This document shows, one piece after another, positions 1 through 5,142 of a stretch of 5,478 nucleotides of DNA. Numbering within the stretch: the stretch's first letter is position 1; each line of letters opens with the position of its first letter. Under the pieces are notes generated by a model that made no database searches, was not told the DNA's origin, and saw only the letters and a program-made list of their open reading frames with translations. The translations under genes and the position numbers were made by a program. This stretch comes from Clostridiales bacterium (GTDB lineage: Bacteria; Bacillota; Clostridia; Christensenellales; Aristaeellaceae): assembly GCA_004552515.1 (NCBI GenBank), contig SFOF01000160.1:1-5478 (forward strand). Direction: 5' to 3'.

Positions 1-108
1 ATCCCGCAAAACTTCCGCGCCCGCGCGCCGCCGTGCGGCTGCAAAGGGGGAGGGCTGCAAGTGCGAGCGAAATTTTCGTCAGGGCGCGCGCGGCCCGTTT
101 AATCCGCA

Positions 109-163
109 TTTGATCTTTCTTTGATCTGTTTCGTTCAAAAACCGTTCACTGCCCGTCAAAAAC
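109..163 (+). promoter_or_regulatory. 11-bp phased direct repeats, putative response-regulator site
   Basis: TTTGATCT occurs twice, at 109-116 and 120-127, exactly 11 bp apart. In the same register, CGTTCA occurs at 132-137 and 143-148, and a related CGTCAA at 154-159. Tandem half-sites one helical turn apart are typical of OmpR/PhoB-family response regulators, which bind head to tail. The array lies upstream of the likely promoter of the VTC-CotH fusion gene, so a two-component system (perhaps phosphate- or envelope-responsive) may control it. The exact first pair is seen directly; the weaker downstream pair and the regulator class are inference. Confidence 0.45.
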
Positions 164-170
164 TTCCGGG

Positions 171-176
171 CATAAT
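171..176 (+). promoter_or_regulatory. possible -10 element of the fusion gene
   Basis: CATAAT matches the -10 consensus at five of six positions and would start transcription about 25 bases before the ATG at 210. No good -35 hexamer lies 16-18 bp upstream; the nearest candidate, TTCACT at 145-150, is 20 bp away. A poor -35 next to phased repeats would suit an activator-dependent promoter, but this is a weak call. Confidence 0.35.
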
Positions 177-209
177 GAACGCGTCAAACGACGAAGGGAG
201 GAAAATATC

Positions 210-356
210 ATGCCGAATCAGGAATACCGCCACGAATACAAATTCCTGATCAACGAAAGCGACGCGGCCGCGCTGAGAAGCCGCCTGGCCGTCTTCATGA
301 GGCGCGACGCGTTCCACACGGAGAGCGGCGGCCGCTACACCGTGCGCAGCCTGTTC
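210..356 (+). pseudogene. 5' remnant of a VTC-domain polyphosphate polymerase gene
   Basis: The first ~49 codons keep the gene's own ribosome binding site and start. They encode the first strands of a VTC/triphosphate-tunnel fold, with the RHEYK motif (residues 7-11, charged residues that line the tunnel) and YTVRSL (43-48). A complete VTC protein has about 230-250 residues, so some 190 are missing, including most of the tunnel and its catalytic arginines, lysines and metal-binding glutamates. This stub cannot polymerise phosphate. It is in frame with the CotH part, so it now serves only as a leader and N-terminal extension. Confidence 0.72.
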
Positions 357-2462
357 AGCTATCTGCCGGGAAGTCTCGGCTTTTCGCAGACGGCCGCCGC
401 GCTGGGCTATGAGGACTATTTCGATTCATCCTCGCTCATGCGCGTGGACGTGACCGTCGATTCCGCCTGGCAGGCCATGCTGGACAGCGCCGCGAGCGAA
501 AAATACATAGAGTGCGACATCGCCCTAAACGGCGAGAGCGTTTCCTCCGCCGGCATCCGCTGCAAGGGCAATTCCAGCCTGTCCATGACGCAGGACGAGC
601 GCTACAGCTTCAAGATCAGCTTCGGCGAATACGTCAAAAAGCAGACCTTCCACGGGCTGGACAAAATGGTGCTCAACAACACCCAGTCGGACAACACGTT
701 CATCAAGGAATACCTGAGCTGCTATCTGCTGAACAGGGCGGGCGCTAAAACGCCGCTCTTCGCCATGGCCGAGATCTATATCAACGGCGAATACTGGGGG
801 CTGTATCTGGCGGTCGAGTGCATCGACGATGCCTTCATCGAGCGCAATTTATCGACCGACGGCGGCTTCCTCTACAAGCCCGATGGCACGGGCGGCATGG
901 GCGGCGGCAGAGGCGGCGATCAGGACGACGGCTTTTCCGATTTCACCCCGCCGGATATGTCCGATTTTGGCAACATGACCCCGCCGGACGGCTTCAATAT
1001 GGGAGACAACGCGCAGAACGACGAAACCGCTTCGGACGGCACGACCCCGCCCGACAAACCCAACGACAGCGCCGATGCAAGCGCCCAAACAGACGGCAGC
1101 ACTTCCAACGCGCCGACCCCGTCCGACCTGCCGGACGACGATTTCTCCGACTTCACACCGCCGGACGGAAACGGCGGCGGCTTTGGCGGCTTCGGCGGCA
1201 GCGCGCAGAGCGCGGCGGCGCTGGGCTATCTGGGCGACGACACATCGCTCTACAGCGACATATTCGACTACGCCAAGACCAACGAGCCCTCGGACGCGGA
1301 CAAATCGCGCCTGATCGCCGCCCTCAAGGCGCTCTCGGAGGGCGCGCTCGATTCTGCGCTGGATGTGGACGGCGCGATCTCCTGGCTGGCGGCGAACGCG
1401 CTGCTGGTCAACGACGACGGCTATCTGGGCAATATGCTGCACAACTACTTTCTCTATGAGCTCAACGGCAGGTTGACCATACTGCCCTGGGACTACAACC
1501 TGGCCTTCGGCGGCTTTGCGGGCGGCAGTGCGGTCTCGGCGGTCAACGACCCCATCGACACGCCCGCCTGGGGCGAACGGCTGCTGGTCACGGCGCTGCT
1601 CTCCGACGAGGACCGCCTTGAGCGGTACCACAACATCCTCTATGAGCTGGCGGCCTTCCTCACCGACGGCTCGATGGACGCGCTGATCGACGAGCTGACC
1701 GCGATGATCGACGAGTCCGTCCAGAACGACCCCACGAAGGAATGCACCTACGAGGACTACCTCACCGCCATACAGACGCTGCGTTCGTTCTGCACGCTGC
1801 GCGGCGAGAGCATACTGGGGCAGCTGAACGGCAGCATCCCCTCGACCACGGCAGGGCAGAGCGAGGCTTCCTCCGCGCTCATACAGGCCGATTTCGCGCT
1901 GTCCGGCATGGGCGCGCAGGGCGGCGGCAAGGGCGGCTTCGGCAATTTCAACGGCTTCGATCAGAGCGCTTTCGGCGGCGACCGCCCGAATTTTCCGAAC
2001 GGGCAGAATGACGACAGGCTGTCTCCGCCGGATAAAACGAACGACGGCGCGGAGTCATCCTCCAATTCGAACGATGCGCAGACCGCCGACGGCCAGACCC
2101 CGCCCGACAGGCCGGACAATGACGGCGCAGCTCCCAACGCAGACGGCGATCCAGCCGCTCCGCAGACCTCGAACAGCGCGGACGCCGTCGCAGACGCTCC
2201 CCTGCCGGACGGAACAGGCGATTCTGACGAGGATCCCGCTGAGGATGCAACCGCCGCGACCACGCCGTCCGACGAAACCGGCGACGCTCAGCAGACCGCC
2301 GACAGCCGTCAAAGCCGCTGCGCGCCGAACGGCATGAGCTTCGGCGCGCAGTCTGAGCAGGCCGTCACCGGCGCGCCGACCGCCTATGCCGCCGTTCTCG
2401 ACGGCGTGGCTGTCATTGCGCTGATCGCGGCGCTCATTCTCATCACGCGGCGCAGGCGCTGA
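210..2462 (+). CDS. VTC-domain start fused to CotH-family kinase protein
   Basis: The ATG follows AAGGGAGG (194-201) at 8 bases. Residues 1-49 match the opening of a VTC/polyphosphate polymerase domain (RHEYKF, then YTVRSL), which stops just where such proteins continue as YFD. From about residue 62 it is a CotH kinase: KGNSS (119-123), FHGLDKMVLNN (147-157), GLYLAVE (197-203), then after an insert IFDYAKT, NDD (401-403), HNYFLYE and LPWDYNLAFGG. D402/D403 and D428 are candidate catalytic and metal-binding residues. CotH proteins phosphorylate protein side chains; B. subtilis CotH acts on spore-coat proteins. Residues 227-335 and 565-720 are Asp/Pro/Gly-rich repeats. A hydrophobic helix (about 727-746) ends in RRRR. 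CotH proteins with such a tail are normally exported, but no signal peptide is present here. The gene is therefore a deletion fusion, a decaying gene or an assembly join. The CotH assignment is firm; the activity and location of this fused form are uncertain. Confidence 0.88.
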   Translation: MPNQEYRHEYKFLINESDAAALRSRLAVFMRRDAFHTESGGRYTVRSLFSYLPGSLGFSQTAAALGYEDYFDSSSLMRVDVTVDSAWQAMLDSAASEKYIECDIALNGESVSSAGIRCKGNSSLSMTQDERYSFKISFGEYVKKQTFHGLDKMVLNNTQSDNTFIKEYLSCYLLNRAGAKTPLFAMAEIYINGEYWGLYLAVECIDDAFIERNLSTDGGFLYKPDGTGGMGGGRGGDQDDGFSDFTPPDMSDFGNMTPPDGFNMGDNAQNDETASDGTTPPDKPNDSADASAQTDGSTSNAPTPSDLPDDDFSDFTPPDGNGGGFGGFGGSAQSAAALGYLGDDTSLYSDIFDYAKTNEPSDADKSRLIAALKALSEGALDSALDVDGAISWLAANALLVNDDGYLGNMLHNYFLYELNGRLTILPWDYNLAFGGFAGGSAVSAVNDPIDTPAWGERLLVTALLSDEDRLERYHNILYELAAFLTDGSMDALIDELTAMIDESVQNDPTKECTYEDYLTAIQTLRSFCTLRGESILGQLNGSIPSTTAGQSEASSALIQADFALSGMGAQGGGKGGFGNFNGFDQSAFGGDRPNFPNGQNDDRLSPPDKTNDGAESSSNSNDAQTADGQTPPDRPDNDGAAPNADGDPAAPQTSNSADAVADAPLPDGTGDSDEDPAEDATAATTPSDETGDAQQTADSRQSRCAPNGMSFGAQSEQAVTGAPTAYAAVLDGVAVIALIAALILITRRRR
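888..1214 (+). repeat. Asp/Pro/Gly low-complexity insert within CotH kinase domain
   Basis: Codons 227-335 encode a GGMGGGRGG stretch, then repeats built on TPPD: DFTPPDM (245), MTPPDG (256), TTPPDK (278) and DFTPPDG (314), ending in GGGFGGFGG. The insert lies between the YKPDG motif and the SLYSDIFDYAKT helix, so it forms a disordered acidic loop inside the kinase fold. The DFTPPD units at 245 and 314 are also similar at the DNA level, so duplication or slippage is a plausible origin. Confidence 0.75.
1902..2369 (+). repeat. acidic low-complexity stalk before the C-terminal membrane helix
   Basis: Codons 565-720 encode a Gly-rich start (GGGKGGFGNFNGF) followed by Asp, Pro, Ser, Thr and Ala in loose repeats such as SPPDKTND, TPPDRPDND and LPDGTGDSDEDP. 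The stretch reuses the PPD unit of the earlier insert. It directly precedes the hydrophobic helix and RRRR end, as in a spacer that holds a surface domain away from the membrane. No LPXTG-type sorting motif is present. Confidence 0.7.
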
Positions 2463-2483
2463 CAAACCGCCGCTTCATCAATA

Positions 2484-2525
2484 GCCGCTTCGCCTCAACA
2501 CGGGCGCGGAGCGGCGCTTTGTTTT
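2484..2525 (+). terminator. probable intrinsic terminator after the VTC-CotH gene
   Basis: GCCGCT (2484-2489) pairs with AGCGGC (2510-2515), and CGCC (2491-2494) pairs with GGCG (2503-2506) across a small interior loop. The hairpin is followed by GCTTTGTTTT. The stem is imperfect and the T-run is interrupted, so this is a moderate call. It fits the gap between the stop at 2462 and the guaA promoter. Confidence 0.5.
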
Positions 2526-2580
2526 ACGGCGCGCTATGAAATATGCGGCGGCACATCATAAAAAATTAGCACAAATGATA

Positions 2581-2609
2581 TTGAAGGGGCGATATGCGCG
2601 GTGTATTAT
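2581..2609 (+). promoter_or_regulatory. guaA promoter
   Basis: TTGAAG (2581-2586) and TATTAT (2604-2609) are separated by exactly 17 bp, with TG immediately before the -10. A second AT-rich hexamer, TATAAT (2614-2619), matches the -10 consensus perfectly but has no recognisable -35 at the right distance. Either start point leaves only a short leader (about 35-45 bases) before guaA, too short for a purine riboswitch. Confidence 0.55.
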
Positions 2610-2645
2610 AGCGTATAATGTTTTTTCCGCACGGCTGACCTTATG

Positions 2646-2652
2646 AAGGAGG
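2646..2652 (+). promoter_or_regulatory. ribosome binding site fixing the TTG start of guaA
   Basis: AAGGAGG is a full match to the anti-Shine-Dalgarno core and sits 9 bases before TTG at 2662. No in-frame ATG lies nearby. The ATG at 2643 is in another frame and overlaps the site itself. Confidence 0.85.
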
Positions 2653-2661
2653 AACACAGCA

Positions 2662-4200
2662 TTGCCTGCGACCGAAAAAATCATCGTGCTGGACTTTGGC
2701 GGGCAGTACAACCAGCTGATTGCGCGCCGCGTGCGCGATCAGCACGTCTACTGTGAAATCATGCCCTACACCACGCCGCTCGAGGAAATCGCGCGCGCGG
2801 ACTGCAAGGGCATCATATTCACCGGCGGCCCGAACAGCGTCTATCTGGAGGAATCGCCGCATTACGATCCTGCCATACTCGATCTGGGCGTTCCGGTGCT
2901 GGGCATATGCTATGGCGCGCAGCTGATGGCCTGGATGCTGGGCGGCAAAATCGAGCACGCGCCCAGCCGCGAATACGGGCGCATCGAGATGACCGCCTCG
3001 CCCGACAGCCTGCTCTTTAGGGACATGCCCGAAAAGAGCGTCTGCTGGATGAGTCACACCGACTATATCTCCGTCCCGCCGGAGGGCTTCAATCTCTCTG
3101 CGCGCACCGACAGCTGCCCCTGCGCCGCGATGGAAAACCCCGGGCGCCGGCTCTACGCCGTGCAGTTCCACCCCGAGGTGACGCACAGCGAATACGGCCA
3201 GAAAATCCTGGGCAACTTCCTGTTCAACGTCTGCGGCTGCAAGGGCGACTGGCAGATGGACAACTTCATTGAGGAGACCGTCAAGTCTCTGCGCGCGCAG
3301 ATTGGCGATCAGGGCGTTGTGCTCGGCCTGTCCGGCGGCGTGGATTCGTCCGTGGCCGCCGCGCTGCTCAGCCGCGCCGTGGGCAAGAGGCTCACCTGCG
3401 TGTTCGTCGATCAGGGCCTCATGCGCAAGGACGAGGGCGATTTCGTTGAAGAGACGTTCACGCGCCTGTTCGATATGAACTTCGTGCGCATCAACTGTCA
3501 GGAGCAGTTCCTCTCGCACTTAAAGGGCGTGACCGACCCCGAGCAGAAGCGAAAAATCATCGGCACCGAGTTCTACAAGGTGTTCTGGGACGAGATCCGC
3601 GCGCGCTACAGCGGCGGCTTCTTCGCGCAGGGCACGATCTATCCCGACCGCATCGAGAGCGGCAAAGGCAACGCGGCCACCATCAAGACCCATCACAATC
3701 AGGTCAAGATGCCCGCGGACATCACCTTCAGCGGCGTGATCGAGCCGCTCAAGGATCTGTTCAAGGATGAGGTGCGCCGCGTGGGCGAAAAGCTGGGCAT
3801 CCCGCGCGAGCTGGTCTGGCGGCAGCCCTTCCCCGGCCCCGGTCTGGGCGTGCGCGTCATCGGTGAGGTGACCGCCGAGCGCGTGAGGATTCTTCAGGAA
3901 GCCGACGCAGTATTGCGCGACGAAATGAAGAAGAGCGGCTATGACGAGCATATGGCGCAGTTCTTCGCCGTGCTGCCGGGCGTCAAGACGGTCGGCGTGA
4001 TGGGCGACGCGCGCACCTATGCCGAGCTGGTCGCCATCCGCGCGGTCACGACCGACGACTTCATGACCGCCGACTGGGCGCGCATCCCCTACGACCTGCT
4101 GGGCCGCGTCTCCAACCGCATCATCAACGAGGTGGACAACGTCAATCGCGTCGTGTACGACATCACCTCGAAGCCGCCGGGAACGGTGGAATGGGAGTAA
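2662..4200 (+). CDS. guaA: GMP synthase (glutamine-hydrolysing)
   Basis: This enzyme makes GMP from XMP, ATP and glutamine, the last step of guanylate synthesis, in the cytosol. All parts are present in 512 residues, a normal length. Residues 6-195 are the class I glutamine amidotransferase domain, with the oxyanion motif TGGPNSV (54-60), nucleophile Cys83 in GICYGAQ, and His170/Glu172 in QFHPE. The ATP pyrophosphatase domain carries the P-loop SGGVDSS (224-230) and the QGTIYPDRIES segment (323-333). The C-terminal dimerisation and XMP-binding part has RQPFPGPGLG (387-396) and ends in KPPGTVEWE. Translation starts at TTG, set by AAGGAGG 9 bases upstream; the next residues PATEKIIVLDFGGQY begin the family normally. 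The gene stands alone between its own promoter and a strong terminator, and no guanine riboswitch is seen. Nothing suggests loss of function. Confidence 0.98.
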   Translation: MPATEKIIVLDFGGQYNQLIARRVRDQHVYCEIMPYTTPLEEIARADCKGIIFTGGPNSVYLEESPHYDPAILDLGVPVLGICYGAQLMAWMLGGKIEHAPSREYGRIEMTASPDSLLFRDMPEKSVCWMSHTDYISVPPEGFNLSARTDSCPCAAMENPGRRLYAVQFHPEVTHSEYGQKILGNFLFNVCGCKGDWQMDNFIEETVKSLRAQIGDQGVVLGLSGGVDSSVAAALLSRAVGKRLTCVFVDQGLMRKDEGDFVEETFTRLFDMNFVRINCQEQFLSHLKGVTDPEQKRKIIGTEFYKVFWDEIRARYSGGFFAQGTIYPDRIESGKGNAATIKTHHNQVKMPADITFSGVIEPLKDLFKDEVRRVGEKLGIPRELVWRQPFPGPGLGVRVIGEVTAERVRILQEADAVLRDEMKKSGYDEHMAQFFAVLPGVKTVGVMGDARTYAELVAIRAVTTDDFMTADWARIPYDLLGRVSNRIINEVDNVNRVVYDITSKPPGTVEWE

Positions 4201-4218
4201 CCATCCCGCACAATATTA

Positions 4219-4259
4219 TTCCGAAAGTCCGATTTTGTGGGCTTTCGGGATATTTTTTT
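4219..4259 (+). terminator. intrinsic terminator of guaA
   Basis: CCGAAAGTCC (4221-4230) pairs with GGGCTTTCGG (4239-4248) in a ten-pair stem including one T-G pair, around an eight-base loop. TATTTTTTT follows at 4251-4259. It begins about 20 bases after the guaA stop and separates guaA from the next promoter. Confidence 0.92.
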
Positions 4260-4271
4260 GAAAAAAGGGGC

Positions 4272-4302
4272 TTGACTCCGACGCCGCGTCATGGTTTATC
4301 AT
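4272..4302 (+). promoter_or_regulatory. MerR-type promoter and operator, 19-bp spacer
   Basis: TTGACT (4272-4277) and TATCAT (4297-4302) are good -35 and -10 elements but lie 19 bp apart, two more than optimal. The spacer holds a perfect dyad, GACGC-C-GCGTC (4280-4290), with an outer AC/GT pair at 4275-4276 and 4294-4295. An overlong spacer carrying a central dyad is the hallmark of promoters that MerR-family activators untwist. The site lies 27 bases before a MerR-family gene, so autoregulation is the natural inference. An alternative -10, TTTATC (4295-4300) at 17 bp, is a poorer match. Confidence 0.8.
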
Positions 4303-4328
4303 GAGATCGTGAAGGGAGATGGGAACGA

Positions 4329-5060
4329 ATGATGACCATCGGCGAGGTCAGCCGCCTGACAGGCGTAAGCGTACGCGCACTGCAATATTACGACAAAATC
4401 GGCCTGCTCTCCCCCTCCGTCCGGACGGAGGCCGGCTACAGGCTGTACGGCGATGAGTCGCTCGAGCGGCTCCAGCAGATTCTGCTCTTCCGCGCGCTGG
4501 AATTTTCGCTGAGTGAAATCGCCGCGATTCTGGAAAGCCCCGCCTTCAATCGCGAGCGAGCGCTTGAACAGCAGATCGAGCTGCTGACGCTCCGGCGTGA
4601 TCATCTGGACAGTCTCATCGCCTTCGCACGCGGATTACAGAAAACAGGAGGGAACAGCATGGATTTTTCCGCATTTGATACCGGCAAAATGGACGAATAC
4701 GCCCGCCGCGCCCGGGAACAATGGCAGGACACGGCGGCCTACGCCGAGTTTGCCGGCAGGGACAGGGGACGTTCGGACGATATGCGCAATGCGCTTTCCG
4801 CAGGACTCATGACGATTTTCGAGGATTTCGGCAGACTCAGGGGCGGTGATCCCGCCTCCGAGAACGCACAGGCGCTCGTGCGGCGGCTACAGGCCTACAT
4901 CACGGAGCACTATTATCGCTGCACGTCCGAAATTCTGAAGGGCCTTGGCGCAATGTACGCCGCGGGCGGCGAGTTCACCGAGAGCATCGACGCTGCCGGC
5001 GTTCAGGGCACGGCGCGCTTCGCCGCGCGGGCTATCGCGGCGTATTGCAAGCACATTTGA
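4329..5060 (+). CDS. TipA-like MerR-family regulator with drug-binding domain
   Basis: Residues 1-70 are a MerR winged helix-turn-helix: TIGEVSRLTGVSVRALQYYDKIGLL, then the wing RTEAGYRLY. Residues 75-103 form the dimerising coiled coil. Residues 119-241 match the TipAS-type all-helical antibiotic-recognition domain, with EQWQDTAAYAEF (130-141) and EHYYRCTSEILKGLGAMYAAGGEF (193-216). In Streptomyces TipAL this domain binds thiopeptide antibiotics and the protein activates its own promoter. Cys198 lies in the region that holds a drug-reactive cysteine in TipA, though residue equivalence was not tested by alignment. The start at 4329 follows AAGGGAG (4312-4318) at 10 bases; a second ATG is adjacent. 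The gene's own promoter has MerR-operator geometry, which supports autoregulation. No transporter or resistance gene is in view, so the ligand is unknown; thiopeptides or other amphipathic compounds are guesses from the family. Confidence 0.9.
   Translation: MMTIGEVSRLTGVSVRALQYYDKIGLLSPSVRTEAGYRLYGDESLERLQQILLFRALEFSLSEIAAILESPAFNRERALEQQIELLTLRRDHLDSLIAFARGLQKTGGNSMDFSAFDTGKMDEYARRAREQWQDTAAYAEFAGRDRGRSDDMRNALSAGLMTIFEDFGRLRGGDPASENAQALVRRLQAYITEHYYRCTSEILKGLGAMYAAGGEFTESIDAAGVQGTARFAARAIAAYCKHI
4646..4652 (+). promoter_or_regulatory. internal ribosome binding site in the TipA-like gene
   Basis: AGGAGGG lies inside the reading frame, with 6 bases between it and the in-frame ATG at 4659. 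It is a better match than the site before the gene's own start (AAGGGAG), and it falls exactly between the coiled coil and the drug-binding domain. Confidence 0.55.
4659..5060 (+). CDS. predicted short isoform: drug-binding domain alone
   Basis: Initiation at Met111 of the regulator would give a 133-residue protein starting MDFSAFDTGKMDEYA and containing the whole TipAS-type domain without the DNA-binding part. Streptomyces tipA is known to make such a product (TipAS) from an internal start, in excess over TipAL, where it can sequester drug. The internal AGGAGGG and its spacing are seen directly; actual use of this start is inference. Against it, the site encodes a Gly-Gly linker that could produce the motif by chance. 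Confidence 0.5.
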   Translation: MDFSAFDTGKMDEYARRAREQWQDTAAYAEFAGRDRGRSDDMRNALSAGLMTIFEDFGRLRGGDPASENAQALVRRLQAYITEHYYRCTSEILKGLGAMYAAGGEFTESIDAAGVQGTARFAARAIAAYCKHI

Positions 5061-5093
5061 CAGGTGCAGCGCCGAAACGTTTTCCCGGTATCC

Positions 5094-5128
5094 AAAAGAC
5101 CCGCATCATCGCGATGCGGGCCTTTTTT
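5094..5128. terminator. bidirectional terminator between convergent genes
   Basis: CCCGCATC (5100-5107) pairs with GATGCGGG (5113-5120) around a five-base loop. AAAAG (5094-5098) can extend the stem with CTTTT. On the plus strand it is followed by CCTTTTTT (5121-5128), closing the TipA-like gene. On the minus strand it is followed by TCTTTT, which could also end glf transcripts. Confidence 0.88.
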
Positions 5129-5142
5129 CACGCCCATCCCTC

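Noticed and set aside
849..1631. 260-codon open frame on the minus strand inside the CotH gene
   Set aside because: Its protein is Arg/Val/Ala-rich without family motifs. It lies entirely antisense to a well-supported CotH domain and is explained by high GC at third codon positions and the plus-strand repeats.
438..2462. Separate CotH gene starting at the ATG at 438 (Met77)
   Set aside because: No ribosome binding site precedes it and it would cut away conserved CotH residues just upstream. The start at 210 has a strong site and the frame is continuous.
2382..2462. LPXTG-like cell-wall sorting signal at the CotH C-terminus
   Set aside because: The hydrophobic helix and RRRR tail are present, but no LPXTG or similar sortase motif lies before them, so a plain membrane anchor is the better reading.
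2530..2661. Purine riboswitch upstream of guaA, suggested by AATGATATTGAAGG
   Set aside because: Only a short stretch resembles the aptamer. The loop-loop and three-way junction elements are absent, and the stretch overlaps the -35 region, so it would not be transcribed from the proposed promoter.
2641..3951. Two long open frames on the minus strand across guaA (2641-3519 and 3520-3951)
   Set aside because: They mirror a fully conserved guaA with all its catalytic motifs, have no ribosome binding sites or recognisable domains, and arise from GC-biased codon use.
4089..4292. 67-codon minus-strand frame spanning the guaA 3' end and terminator
   Set aside because: It runs through a strong intrinsic terminator and the MerR-type operator, lacks a ribosome binding site and shows no recognisable motif.
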